A stretch of 36,984 nucleotides of DNA from a delta proteobacterium NaphS2 (GCA_000179315.1 ADZZ01000600.1:1-36984); one strand, 5' to 3'. Counted from the stretch's first letter, positions 23,955 to 32,895 are shown. Notes: generated by a model not told the origin, from the letters alone. Numbers and translations are program-made.

Positions 23955-23985
23955 AGCCGTAATCTTAATTGGTTACGGCTTTTCT
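23955..23985 (+). terminator. Intrinsic terminator of the former tRNA gene
   Basis: AGCCGTAA (23955-23962) pairs perfectly with TTACGGCT (23973-23980) over a 10-nt loop, followed by TTTCTATTTTT. It sits 12 bp after the CCA, exactly as behind a real tRNA gene. Confidence 0.8.
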
Positions 23986-24198
23986 ATTTTTGGGGAGCTG
24001 TTATTTTGCCCTTTCATTGAAAGCCTCACAATCAGAATCCAGTCTTATCCCACGAATGTTGCGGGCATTTCTAGATTGACACTCAGGGGCAAATCCCTTA
24101 AACATTGAAAACTCTTTCCGACCTCTTTCCCAAAAGCTGTAGCGCCGAGGGCTGGAAGTCGGGCAAGATGCCTTGTCAATCGTAGACGGGAGGTTTTC

Positions 24199-24753
24199 GT
24201 GAGCGAATATCGGGTTAAGGAATTGATGGTGCCGCTGTCTGAATATGCAACGGTTCCGGTGGGTTCAACCTTGTTTGAAGCGGTCCTGGCCCTGGAAGAA
24301 GCCCAGGAGGAGTTCGACCATACCAAATATAAGCACCGCGCTATCTTAATCCTGGATAAAAATAACCGGGTTATCGGAAAATTGGGTCAATTGGATGTGC
24401 TGCGGGCACTGGAACCGAAAGACGAGAATGCGGAAAAAATCGGCGAACTTGGCCAATTCGGCTTTAGTCCAAGTTTTATCCACAAACTGCGCAAGCAGCG
24501 GCGATTGAAGGCGGCACCCATGAAGGATGTCTGCAGCAAAGCTTCCAAGTTGAAGGTGGAGGATTTCATGCAGACCCCCTCCGAGGGTGAGTTTATTGAA
24601 GCTGAAGCCTACCTTGACATGGCCATCATGCAACTGGTTACGGGGCCCCATATTTCACTGCTGGTAACGCACAACGAAGAGATTATCGGAATACTGCGCA
24701 TGACCGACGCTTTTGCGGCGGTGTTCCACACCATGAAAGAGTGTGAAATCTAA
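24199..24753 (+). CDS. CBS-domain pair protein
   Basis: A 184-residue protein from GTG with GGGAGG upstream. Two CBS motifs: the first at about 5-75 (VKELMVPLSEYATVPVGSTLFEAVLALEEA … HRAILILDKNNRVIGKLGQLDVLRAL), the second at about 120-180 (VEDFMQTPSEGEFIEAEAYLDMAIMQLVTGPHISLLVTHNEEIIGILRMTDAFAAV). The insert between them is helical and basic. CBS pairs sense adenosine nucleotides and regulate partner proteins. It lies 28 bp before the beta-helix gene on the same strand, so the two probably act together. First core gene after the island edge. Confidence 0.88.
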   Translation: MSEYRVKELMVPLSEYATVPVGSTLFEAVLALEEAQEEFDHTKYKHRAILILDKNNRVIGKLGQLDVLRALEPKDENAEKIGELGQFGFSPSFIHKLRKQRRLKAAPMKDVCSKASKLKVEDFMQTPSEGEFIEAEAYLDMAIMQLVTGPHISLLVTHNEEIIGILRMTDAFAAVFHTMKECEI

Positions 24754-24781
24754 TAGCCTATAATTTTTTTAAGGAACCGTC

Positions 24782-26203
24782 ATGAACGAATTGGAAAAAC
24801 TGCTGGGCCGGATTATTCAAAGAATCAATGTTAATTTGCGTGAACTTGAGTACGATGTGAGTCCGTTCATAAAAAACCTGGTTCCGCTGAATCAGATGGT
24901 CAAATTTCATGCCTTCTACGGCATCACCCCCAACCATTCCCTTGATTTTCTGTTCAACCATTCCAATCTGGCCGGCAGTTATTTCTTGGGAAAAATCCAG
25001 GTCAGGAATTCGATCCTTTACAAAAGTGATATCCGGGGTGACGAGCTGAAAAGCAAGGGTGACGTATTTCACTATCAGAAGTTTGAAATCCCCATAACCA
25101 CGGATGAAGGCATTGACATAGAAGACAGTTTCCTGATCAAAACCCTGGTTCATAATTTTTCACACGATCCGGAAACCCTGGAAAAATTTTTTATCAGGGA
25201 TACCATAACAAGCCATTATGCCAATATCCATGGGGCGCCTATGGATGGCTCTTTTCTCGGTCCCTTTTCGACGGTGGATCTGACCACAATGCGTGATTGC
25301 GTGATCGGCGCCTTTTCATACATTCAGGCGGGTGAGGTGGATCATCTGAACATCGAGCCGGGAACCGTATGGGTTCGCAGTCCTGATGACTTCAACTTTC
25401 ATTACCGCTACCCCGCGGACCGTCTCAAGGATTATATTTGTTTTGACAAAGGTGCCCCGCCAAAAGGTTTATTCATCGATTTTGTGGAGGACCGGAAGGA
25501 AGACTTTGGGCAGCTTTTTAACGTATTCAATATCGAACAACCCGCATCGGTTCCTGAAAGCAGCTCGTTGAACCGTTTTTCGGTGATCAAACCAAAGACT
25601 TATATCAGTGAAAATGTTATGGTGGCCCAGCGTGCCTATCTTGAGAATGCGTGGCTCGGCAAAGGCGCCAACGCACAGGAACAATGTTATGTTATCAACT
25701 CCCGCCTCGATGGATTTGATATCATGGCGCACGGCGCAAAGATCATTGAAACCAACTTGGGTGAAAACGTGTTCGTGGGATTCAACTCCTTCCTGAGGGG
25801 CCGCACGGACTCCCGGCTTACCGTAGGCCGGGACACCATCATCATGCCCCATACCATCATCGATACCAAAAAACCACTGGCCATACCGCCCGGCCATTTG
25901 GTTTGGGGGCTGATTACCACCCCGGACGAGCTTGAATCCAACAGCATTGCCCTCGAGGATTTGTCCAAGATCGATGCTGGCCTGATGAAAGGCAATATGT
26001 CCTTTGAAGGGAGTGGCGCGGTTTTTGTCAACGCCTTCAGGGAACGCATTCATCACATTTTAGAGGCCAACGGGGCCTTCTTCGACGGCAAGAAGAACAG
26101 GGGACATGCCCAAAAGAACCAGAACATCTCTTTCAATACCATTCAGCCTTACCCGGATGGTGAATTGCAGGGGCTGTACCCGGCCATCGTGATTCAACCG
26201 TGA
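24782..26203 (+). CDS. Left-handed beta-helix (hexapeptide)-like protein
   Basis: A 473-residue protein with AAGGA before the ATG. The middle and C-terminal parts show hexapeptide-like beta-helix turns: DCVIGAFSYIQAGEVDHLNIEPG, then ISENVMVAQRAYLENAWLGKGANAQEQCYVINSRLDGFDIMAHGAKI and VGRDTIIMPHTIIDTKKPLAIPPGHLVWG. This suggests a LbetaH acyl/nucleotidyl-transferase-like fold, but no acetyltransferase His is clear and no named family is recognised. Downstream of the CBS gene by 28 bp, presumably one transcript. Ends facing the ABC-F gene, with a hairpin between. Confidence 0.65.
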   Translation: MNELEKLLGRIIQRINVNLRELEYDVSPFIKNLVPLNQMVKFHAFYGITPNHSLDFLFNHSNLAGSYFLGKIQVRNSILYKSDIRGDELKSKGDVFHYQKFEIPITTDEGIDIEDSFLIKTLVHNFSHDPETLEKFFIRDTITSHYANIHGAPMDGSFLGPFSTVDLTTMRDCVIGAFSYIQAGEVDHLNIEPGTVWVRSPDDFNFHYRYPADRLKDYICFDKGAPPKGLFIDFVEDRKEDFGQLFNVFNIEQPASVPESSSLNRFSVIKPKTYISENVMVAQRAYLENAWLGKGANAQEQCYVINSRLDGFDIMAHGAKIIETNLGENVFVGFNSFLRGRTDSRLTVGRDTIIMPHTIIDTKKPLAIPPGHLVWGLITTPDELESNSIALEDLSKIDAGLMKGNMSFEGSGAVFVNAFRERIHHILEANGAFFDGKKNRGHAQKNQNISFNTIQPYPDGELQGLYPAIVIQP

Positions 26204-26229
26204 GGTCTCCGAAATTAAGCATCCAACAA

Positions 26230-26251
26230 GGGCAACCACGGAGGGTTGCCC
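26230..26251. terminator. Hairpin between convergent genes (REP-like)
   Basis: GGGCAACC (26230-26237) and GGTTGCCC (26244-26251), 6-nt loop, between the convergent beta-helix and ABC-F genes. With flanking CAAG and CCTAC it resembles the GTAGGGGCAACCC-type interspersed repeats seen in many bacterial genomes. A bidirectional terminator or REP role is likely; the family match is from memory. Confidence 0.55.
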
Positions 26252-26256
26252 CTACT

Positions 26257-28068
26257 TCAACGGCTGTTTTCATTTATGGCTTCGAGTGCTTCCCATCTTT
26301 CATAGGCTTTTTCAAGCTCGACTTCAAGGGCCTCGAGGCGCCCTTTGGCAGCTGCTATCTCGGCGCTTGCATTCCTGTAAAAGGACGGGTCCGACATGCG
26401 GCCATAGAGCAGGGCATGCTCCTGTTCCAGGGACTCGATCAGGGACGGCATGTTTTCGAGTTCCCGGTTTTCCTTGAAAGTGAGTTTTCTGGGTCCTTCC
26501 CGTTTGGGTTTCGGCTTTTTTCCGCGACTTTTTCCTGGGTTGGATTGGGTTTTATTTTCATCTTCCGACTTCTGTTTTACCCAATCGTCGTATCCACCGA
26601 TGTATTCGGCGATGCGGCCGTTTCCCTCAAAAACAAGAATGCTTGTGACCAGGTTGTTCAAAAACGCACGGTCATGGCTTACCAGAAGCACATTTCCTCG
26701 ATAATTCAGGAGCAGTTCTTCCAGCAGTTCAAGGGTTTCGGCATCCAAATCGTTGGTGGGTTCGTCCAGTACCATAAGGTTGGAAGGCTTCATGAAAAGA
26801 CGGGCCAACAGGAGCCGGTTTTTTTCGCCGCCTGAAAGGGTTTTTACCGGACTCCGCATCTGCTCCGGCGTGAACAGGAAGTCTTTGAGATAGCCAACGG
26901 CATGTCTGCTTTTTCCGTTGATGATAAGAAAGTCACCGCCCCCCGTGACATTCTCTATCACGCTTTTTTCCGGATCCAGCTGTTCTCTTGTCTGGTCGAA
27001 ATAGACACATTCGACCCGAGCGCCCATTCTGATGCGGCCTTCGGAAGGTTTTCGTTGCTTCAGAAGAACCTGAATGAGGGTTGTTTTTCCGCATCCATTG
27101 GGCCCCATGATGCCCACCTTGTCACCCCTCAGGATGGTGGTTGAAAATCCCTTGACAATCGGTCGATTACCAAACTGGAAGGTCACGTTCTGTGCTTCGA
27201 GGACCAGCTTCCCGGATCGATCCGCCGCCTGGGCCGCCATTCGCACCCGGCCGGTTTGCTCTCGCCGCGCGCGCCTTTCCTCGCGCATTTTCATGAGTGC
27301 CTGCACTCTTCCTTCGTCCCGGGTTCGGCGCGCCTTGATCCCTTTTCGGATCCAGATCTCCTCCTTGGACATCTTCTTGTCAAACTGCCGGTTCTGTTCT
27401 TCCTCGGATTCAATGAGCGCTCTTTTTCTGGAGAGGTAAGTCTTGAAATCGCATGCCCAGGACGTAAGACGCCCTCGATCGATTTCGATGATTCGGGTGG
27501 CCAGTTTTTCCAAGAATACCCGGTCGTGACTGACAAAAAGGAGGGCTTTTCGGAATTGAAGCAGGAAATCCTCCATCAATTCAATGGACGGAATGTCCAT
27601 GTGATTGGTGGGTTCATCCAGCAACAGCAAATCGGGGCCTTTTGCAATGGCTCTTGCCAGGAGGACTCTTCGTTTCATACCCGTTGAAAGGGTCTGGAAT
27701 TCTCCGTCCGGCGGAAGCTTAAGCCGGGTGATGGTTTTCTCCACCCGGGTCTGGATTTCCCAAGTGAACGGAGCCTCTTCCGAGGGGTTCGTATCCTGAC
27801 CGGAGGAAACAACATCAATAATCTTTCCAAGGAGATGCCGGGGTATTTCCTGGGAAAGGGTCCCCAAACGCAGACCGGGCTTGCGAAATATGTCTCCCGA
27901 GTCCTGCTTGACCCGGCCGTTGATCAGGTTTATCAAAGTGCTTTTTCCGGCGCCGTTTCGGCCCACCAGGCATATGCGCTCACTTTGTTCGATTTGGAGA
28001 CTGACGTTATCGAGGAGCAAAGGCCCGCCAAACGCCAGGCTGATATTCTGAAGACTCAATATGGCCAT
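26257..28068 (-). CDS. ABC-F ATPase, Uup-like
   Basis: A 603-residue soluble tandem ABC protein with no membrane segment. First NBD: Walker A GRNGAGKS (37-44), signature LSTGMKRR, Walker B LLLLDEPTNHMD. A basic linker (KARRTRDEGRVQALMKMREERRARREQ) follows. Second NBD: Walker A GPNGCGKT, signature LSGGEKNR, Walker B LMVLDEPTNDLD. The C-terminal about 80 residues form a charged coiled coil (QEHALLYGRMS…LEALEVELEKAYERWEALEA), as in Uup. ABC-F proteins act on ribosomes. The first signature has Thr for Gly, common in the group. Ends the leftward core cluster. Confidence 0.93.
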   Translation of the reverse strand: MAILSLQNISLAFGGPLLLDNVSLQIEQSERICLVGRNGAGKSTLINLINGRVKQDSGDIFRKPGLRLGTLSQEIPRHLLGKIIDVVSSGQDTNPSEEAPFTWEIQTRVEKTITRLKLPPDGEFQTLSTGMKRRVLLARAIAKGPDLLLLDEPTNHMDIPSIELMEDFLLQFRKALLFVSHDRVFLEKLATRIIEIDRGRLTSWACDFKTYLSRKRALIESEEEQNRQFDKKMSKEEIWIRKGIKARRTRDEGRVQALMKMREERRARREQTGRVRMAAQAADRSGKLVLEAQNVTFQFGNRPIVKGFSTTILRGDKVGIMGPNGCGKTTLIQVLLKQRKPSEGRIRMGARVECVYFDQTREQLDPEKSVIENVTGGGDFLIINGKSRHAVGYLKDFLFTPEQMRSPVKTLSGGEKNRLLLARLFMKPSNLMVLDEPTNDLDAETLELLEELLLNYRGNVLLVSHDRAFLNNLVTSILVFEGNGRIAEYIGGYDDWVKQKSEDENKTQSNPGKSRGKKPKPKREGPRKLTFKENRELENMPSLIESLEQEHALLYGRMSDPSFYRNASAEIAAAKGRLEALEVELEKAYERWEALEAINENSR

Positions 28069-28112
28069 GGTGTTTTTAACCTTGTTTCCAGGTTTGTTTC
28101 ACAAGGGGGGAT

Positions 28113-29162
28113 TCAGAAATCGGGTGAGAAAAGCATGCCTTGCTGATGAACCTTGGTCTCTCTTCTTTCTTCGGGTTCCAGTGTGCCGGGGAACGGGCCT
28201 TTAAAAAAGAATTTTCGGAACAGGCGGTTGAACTCGGTCCAGGAACCTTCCTGTCCATCCCGTTCCATAAAGCGGTGTAAGCCGTTGATTTTGGCGTCCA
28301 GGTCGTCCAAGAGATGCAGTGCAAATGCCTCCAGAAATTTGGGCTCTTTGGGCGAACCGAAATCGTACTGGCCGTGATGGCTGAGGATTAAATGTTTCAG
28401 TCGAATTGCCCATTCATCAGGGAAATCCTTCAACGACCCTAATTTTTCATCCAATATGGCCACACCCAGCACAAGGTGACCCACCAGCCTGCCTTCATCG
28501 GTATAATCGATGTTCATTCCCCATGAAAACTCTCGGGTTTTACCCACGTCATGAAGAAAGGCGGCGGTGATCAGCAGGTCTTTATTTAAAGCCGGGTAGT
28601 GGTCTGATACCTGTGCCGCCAGACGGCAGACGGACAGGGTATGTTCCAGCAGTCCTCCCAGATATCCGTGGTGAAAATTCTTGGCCGCAGGCGCTTTCCT
28701 GAAAAGACTCATGAACTTTCGATCTTTCCAGAACAGATCAATCAATGCCTTTAGATGGATATCCCTGACCTGGTTCAGAACGGTCCTCAGGGACCGTATC
28801 ATCACAGGAATGTCAAAGGGGGACGATTCAAGGAATTTTTCAGGATCCGGCCTTTCAGGGGAAGGACGCAGTTCGGATATGGTCAATTGAAGCTGCCCCT
28901 GGTAGGTGGAGCTCCGTCCTGTCACTTCCACAACCTCCCCTTCATGGAAAAGCGGGGACAGGGCTTCGGCCCTGTCCCAGACCTTAGCCGGCAGGTCCCC
29001 TGTCTTGTCTGCCAGGGTGAGGCTCAGAAAAGGGTTTCCGTTGCGTGTGGTGGAGAGCTTTTTCGATTTTACCAGGTAGCATCCGGAAACCCTTGTATCA
29101 GGCGCTAAATTTTCCACCCAAAGATGTCGATCCGACCGACAATCTGCGGATGGTTCAGTCAT
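28113..29162 (-). CDS. OB-fold/HD-domain phosphohydrolase (YhaM-like 3'-5' exoribonuclease)
   Basis: A 349-residue product from the ATG giving MTEPSADCRSD, with GGGAG six bases upstream. An OB-fold lies at about 30-105 (GCYLVKSKKLSTTRNGNPFLSLTLADKTGDLPAKVWDRAE…VEVTGRSSTYQGQLQL). An HD domain lies at about 165-300, with HHGYLGGLLEHTLSV and AAFLHDVGKTREF providing the metal-binding His and His-Asp pair. The layout is that of YhaM-type 3'-5' exoribonucleases, which act on RNA and DNA ends; a cyclic-nucleotide phosphohydrolase is a weaker alternative. It overlaps the aldolase gene by 8 nt. Confidence 0.85.
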   Translation of the reverse strand: MTEPSADCRSDRHLWVENLAPDTRVSGCYLVKSKKLSTTRNGNPFLSLTLADKTGDLPAKVWDRAEALSPLFHEGEVVEVTGRSSTYQGQLQLTISELRPSPERPDPEKFLESSPFDIPVMIRSLRTVLNQVRDIHLKALIDLFWKDRKFMSLFRKAPAAKNFHHGYLGGLLEHTLSVCRLAAQVSDHYPALNKDLLITAAFLHDVGKTREFSWGMNIDYTDEGRLVGHLVLGVAILDEKLGSLKDFPDEWAIRLKHLILSHHGQYDFGSPKEPKFLEAFALHLLDDLDAKINGLHRFMERDGQEGSWTEFNRLFRKFFFKGPFPGTLEPEERRETKVHQQGMLFSPDF

Positions 29163-30450
29163 CAAAGTCTCCCGTGGGTCCCTTGTCCGAATCGAGTGCA
29201 GCCATCCTTTGTTTGATCTTGTCTTCGGTCCACTCGGTGGGGTCTTCAAGGCGTTGACTCTTTGGCCCCATGTCGTAAGAGCCTGCCGCCTGAATCGCCT
29301 CAAGGGCCAGAGTCGCTGTATCCTGAGTATTGAAGACTTTTGTTAAAAGGCCGTAGACAAAATCTTCCACCCCCTGAACCATCCGTTCCCGTATATCCCG
29401 TGGAAGGGCCAACAGCTTGTTTTCAAAAGGCAGGTTGAGTTTTTTATAGTTTCCACCCTTAATATCTCGCTCCTGTGCGTAGCTGACCATTTCATGCCAC
29501 ATCGCATCGGTCATGCCTGCATTGGGCATTTTGATGAAATCCCCATTTTCATCCAGCATGGCGTTACCGAAATCATTGACTTTGACGCCCCACGAGATCA
29601 TCTGCAGCGCCGTCGCCACATTGGCTTTGGTGGTGTTGGTTTTTTGTGCGATATTTCTGAGGCGTTCCGAATTGTTGCCGGAGGTACCATGTTGTGCGCC
29701 CGATATATTGTATTTGGCCAGGGCCTCATGGATTTCTGCGGTGAGCGGCACCTGAATCCCCTCATCACTCTGTTCGATACCGTGGGTGGTGCCGTTGTTA
29801 AGGGCGATCCAGTCAGGGAAGACACCGTTTGCATTGAGCCCTTGAATCAGGAAGAGGGCTTCCTTCGCAGTCGAGAGCCCCAGCTTTCCCTTTATTTCTC
29901 CAATTTCAGTTTCATAGCCGGCCCAGTCGGGGATATAGGGACTGAGCGCCAGGTTGGCAAAAAGGTTGTCGTCATCGGGCATGTGAGATGCGTCAATGGC
30001 AATGGATGTCATGCCCGATTCAAATAGCGTGGGAATTTCCACTTTGGCAGCTTCAACGTCTGCCTGGCTCTTAATGCCGTAATGGTCCGCGTGGATGGCG
30101 ACGGGAATGGTAATGCCCAATTCGTTCATGACCGCATCGGCCTGCCTGGCAAGATTCCAGTAGTTCACGGGGCAGTAAGCGTTGGCGCCCCCTTCGGATT
30201 TGGCAATTTCCAGGATGATGGCTGCATTGGCCCGTTGCGCTGCTCGCAACGCCCCGCGAATGACGAAATGATTGCGACCGTTTGCCGCGATGGTCATGGC
30301 CTTGCCTTTTCTCTGCATGGCTCGATCGATGACTTTTCCGCTCACAATGAGAGCCTTGGAATTCGGAAACAGTTGAACAATGTTGGGGGGACGACCTATT
30401 TTCAGTACATTTTCAAATTCTTCGGATACCGTTCCTTTTGTAAAAGACAT
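29155..30450 (-). CDS. Class II fructose-bisphosphate aldolase-family protein
   Basis: A 431-residue product with GGAGGTTTACC before ATG. A class II aldolase-like TIM barrel: zinc-binding HADHYG (His about 120), GMTSIAIDASHMPDDDN as the phosphate/metal region, a further conserved SGAQHGTSGNN block, and ALQMISWGVKVNDFGNAM. It is longer than E. coli FbaA (about 359 residues), with a C-terminal extension. Substrate could be fructose-1,6-bisphosphate or a related sugar phosphate. Upstream is the M48 peptidase gene, 14 bp away; downstream it overlaps the HD gene. No clear regulatory site besides its own binding site. Confidence 0.88.
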   Translation of the reverse strand: MSFTKGTVSEEFENVLKIGRPPNIVQLFPNSKALIVSGKVIDRAMQRKGKAMTIAANGRNHFVIRGALRAAQRANAAIILEIAKSEGGANAYCPVNYWNLARQADAVMNELGITIPVAIHADHYGIKSQADVEAAKVEIPTLFESGMTSIAIDASHMPDDDNLFANLALSPYIPDWAGYETEIGEIKGKLGLSTAKEALFLIQGLNANGVFPDWIALNNGTTHGIEQSDEGIQVPLTAEIHEALAKYNISGAQHGTSGNNSERLRNIAQKTNTTKANVATALQMISWGVKVNDFGNAMLDENGDFIKMPNAGMTDAMWHEMVSYAQERDIKGGNYKKLNLPFENKLLALPRDIRERMVQGVEDFVYGLLTKVFNTQDTATLALEAIQAAGSYDMGPKSQRLEDPTEWTEDKIKQRMAALDSDKGPTGDFDD

Positions 30451-30463
30451 GGTAAACCTCCTT

Positions 30464-31909
30464 TCATGATTGGTCCTTTATTTTTTCAACATTTTCAGTT
30501 TCCTTATGAATTTTTTCCCTGAGGGTGGTGTTTCCGGCAGCCAATTCTTTGGCTTTATTAAAATGAAACATTGCTTTGTTGAATTGGCCCATATTCTTAA
30601 AATAGACGCCGAAATTATAATGGGCCAGCGCCAGCTGTTTATTCCTGCCGTAACACACCCCCAGGTGATAATAAACATCGTTTTTAACCGGCGGGAGATA
30701 AGACAGTTTCTCGAATATACGAAGGGCTTTTTCCATCTTACCTTCTTCTTCGTAAATGGTACCCATCAATAGAAGTGCCGCTTTGTCACTGTGATCCAAC
30801 TCCAGCACCGCTTCGATAACATGACGGGCCTGTTGCGGTTCCCCGTTCATTAAATATGCTTCTCCAAGGGTCCTCAGAATGGGTGGAAATTCCGGCTGTT
30901 TTTCCCGGGCCTTATTAAGGCGGGTGATGGCTTCGGGATATCTGTTGTCCCGCAGAAAAGCAATTCCCAAACCCAGTTGCGGCAACCATGCATCCGGGTC
31001 TTTTTTTAGGATGCCCTGGAATTTTTCCATGGCATCTTCCGGCTTTTTGCTGACAGCCATGACAACGGTTTGAAACGCCGGAAAAAGAGCTTTCAGATAA
31101 ACGGCTTCTTTACTGAGACTTAACGGTTTGTCGGTATTGGAAAGGGATTCAAGATTGCTCATTCGCTCGGGTCCCGTGGGGTGGGTCAGCAGGTAGGGCG
31201 GCGTTTGGCCGGTCCCGATCCAGCTCCCCTTCTGAATTTTTTCAAGAGCTCCGATCATCGCTTTTGAATCAAAAGTAGATGGCCTGATATATTTATAACT
31301 CAACTGGTCGGCTTGGCGTTCATCCTCCCGGCTGAAATGATACTGGGCCTGCATGCCGGCGGCCATGGAACCTGTGATGAAGGCTGCCGCAAGCGGACCG
31401 CCGACGAGTATGCCTGCGAGAATTCCCGCCATGGTCCCGATGCCGATATTCTTGGACTGGTCGATACGTTTGGACAAATGCCGTGCGGCAATATGGCCGA
31501 TTTCATGGCACATCACCGCCGCCAGTTCATCCACGCTGTCCATGGCCTCGATGAGGCCGGAATAGAAGAAGATGTGCCCTCCGGGACCTGCAAAGGCGTT
31601 GAGGGTGTCGTCGCTGATGATATAAAAGTGAAAGGGAAAGGGCCTGGTTTCCAGCGGTTTCAGCAGATAGTGGCCAAGATCGTTAATGTATTTAACGGCA
31701 AAGGGATCAGAAACCAATTCGGATTGCCTGCGGATCTGCAGGAAAAATTCCTGCCCCATTTTCCATTCGTCTTCGATAGAAAGGGCGTAAGCGGCGGATT
31801 TGAAAGAAAAAGGAGACCATAATAGCAAGGCCGCGATCAAAAGCGAAATGATACGTCTGTGAGATGGCCAGGCTTTCAACGCCAATTTTTCCAATGGCTC
31901 ACGTTTCAA
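30464..31909 (-). CDS. Periplasmic M48 metallopeptidase with TPR tail (BepA-like)
   Basis: A 481-residue protein from TTG with GGAGG six bases upstream. A signal/anchor segment lies at about 19-43 (IISLLIAALLLWSPFSFKSAA). An M48 domain contains zinc motif HEIGH (135-139) and a downstream FSREDERQADQ with the third ligand Glu. TPR-like repeats occupy about 285-480 (e.g. HYNFGVYFKNMGQFNKAMFHFNKA). The layout fits BepA/YfgC, a periplasmic chaperone-protease for outer-membrane protein assembly. It overlaps the rsfS gene by 11 nt, hinting at co-transcription with the nad/pro cluster. Confidence 0.9.
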   Translation of the reverse strand: MKREPLEKLALKAWPSHRRIISLLIAALLLWSPFSFKSAAYALSIEDEWKMGQEFFLQIRRQSELVSDPFAVKYINDLGHYLLKPLETRPFPFHFYIISDDTLNAFAGPGGHIFFYSGLIEAMDSVDELAAVMCHEIGHIAARHLSKRIDQSKNIGIGTMAGILAGILVGGPLAAAFITGSMAAGMQAQYHFSREDERQADQLSYKYIRPSTFDSKAMIGALEKIQKGSWIGTGQTPPYLLTHPTGPERMSNLESLSNTDKPLSLSKEAVYLKALFPAFQTVVMAVSKKPEDAMEKFQGILKKDPDAWLPQLGLGIAFLRDNRYPEAITRLNKAREKQPEFPPILRTLGEAYLMNGEPQQARHVIEAVLELDHSDKAALLLMGTIYEEEGKMEKALRIFEKLSYLPPVKNDVYYHLGVCYGRNKQLALAHYNFGVYFKNMGQFNKAMFHFNKAKELAAGNTTLREKIHKETENVEKIKDQS

Positions 31910-32246
31910 GGCTTACCTCCGGTGCTTCCACCCAGAGTCCTTCAAGATCATAGAATTCACGCACGGGCTGATAGAAGACGTGGATAACCACCTCACCATA
32001 GTCCAGCAATACCCATCGCCCCTCTTGTTCCCCTTCAACACCGTATGCCTTTACGCCTTTATCTTTCAGGGTTCTTTGCAGGTGGCGTGAAATGGCCTGA
32101 ACCTGGCGGGTGGAATTGCCGCCTGTGATCAGGAAGTAGTCCGCAACCGTCGTAAGGCCCTCCACATGCAAAAGGACGGGGTCAACAGCTTTTCTTTCCA
32201 GAATGGTTGCCAGGCAAAGTCTTGCTTTTTCCATGGGAGTCATCAT
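31899..32246 (-). CDS. rsfS: Ribosomal silencing factor RsfS
   Basis: A 115-residue RsfS/DUF143 protein: KAVDPVLLHVEGLTTVADYFLITGGNSTRQVQAISRHL, then GVEGEQEGRWVLLDYGEVVIHVFYQPVREFYDLEGLW. RsfS binds L14 of the large subunit and blocks subunit joining in starvation. It is intact and of normal length. The first 65 nt overlap the nadD 3' end, an unusually long overlap. It immediately follows nadD, its common partner across bacteria. Alternative in-frame ATGs lie 1 and 4 codons downstream. Confidence 0.95.
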   Translation of the reverse strand: MMTPMEKARLCLATILERKAVDPVLLHVEGLTTVADYFLITGGNSTRQVQAISRHLQRTLKDKGVKAYGVEGEQEGRWVLLDYGEVVIHVFYQPVREFYDLEGLWVEAPEVSLET

Positions 32247-32886
32247 TCAGATAAAGTCCTTTTTCTACAATATAGACCCTGACCGTTTCGGGAACAAGGA
32301 AACGGATGGATTTATCATCTTTAACCATGTTTCGAATATTTGTCGAGGATATTTCCATGCGGGTCGGTGTTATAAGAATAATAGCGTTTCCGGATGGGGC
32401 GACAAATTGGTTTTCGGCACCCTTTTCGGCTGCCTTAATGCCAAGATCGGAAAAAATGTTCCTAAGTTCTCGGTCCTCGCAGCCGGCACGGTGAAGGATG
32501 ACGAAATGCGCGTAGTCAAAAAGGCGTTTGTGATCCCGCCAGGTTTTGATTTCCAGAAAAGCGTCTGTTCCGAGAATAAAAAAAAGTTCCGTTGAAGGGC
32601 CAAAAATCTGATGCAGTTCCCGAAGGGTTTCAATGGAATAGGAAAACCCGGGCCTCTTACCTTCCAAATCCATGGTTTCGAGCAGAGGGGAACAATCTGT
32701 TCCCATCCGGGTCATGGCCAATCTGTGGCCGAAAGGCGTTATGGGAGATTCGCTTTTGTGCGGCGGCTGGGCGGAAGGGATTAAATACACCTTTTCAAGG
32801 GCCAGATACTGGCCGATCTCTTCGGCGGAGCGCAGATGTCCCAGATGAATGGGATCAAAAGTTCCGCCGAGAATACCCAGTTTCAC
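32182..32886 (-). CDS. nadD: Nicotinate-nucleotide adenylyltransferase
   Basis: A 234-residue NadD from GTG with AGGAG upstream. N-terminal nucleotide-binding GGTFDPIHLGHLRSAEE carries the HxGH motif; C-terminal ISSTNIRNMVKDDKSIRFLVPE matches the ISSTxIR motif. It adenylylates nicotinate mononucleotide in NAD synthesis. The C-terminal about 20 residues (YLNDDSHGKSKTLPGNHSGKKSC) extend beyond the usual end and read through the start of rsfS; they may be a harmless overlap tail. Located 9 bp after proA. Confidence 0.95.
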   Translation of the reverse strand: MKLGILGGTFDPIHLGHLRSAEEIGQYLALEKVYLIPSAQPPHKSESPITPFGHRLAMTRMGTDCSPLLETMDLEGKRPGFSYSIETLRELHQIFGPSTELFFILGTDAFLEIKTWRDHKRLFDYAHFVILHRAGCEDRELRNIFSDLGIKAAEKGAENQFVAPSGNAIILITPTRMEISSTNIRNMVKDDKSIRFLVPETVRVYIVEKGLYLNDDSHGKSKTLPGNHSGKKSC

Positions 32887-32895
32887 ATAAAGCTC

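Larger units (their letters stand above)
23542..24198. other. Gene-poor island edge between lexA promoter and core genome
   Basis: No convincing gene. It holds a 7-bp-stem hairpin CCCGCTG…CAGCGGG (23588-23613), a sequence related to 3717-3748 (at 23889-23918), a tRNA 3' end ending CCA, and a strong terminator. A 110-codon leftward frame (23512-23844) lacks a binding site and overlaps the lexA promoter, so it is not called. After 23990 only the core-gene upstream region follows. Confidence 0.6.

Noticed and set aside
24001-24198. A second attachment site or small RNA next to the CBS gene
   Set aside because: No repeat, hairpin or promoter strong enough to support either.
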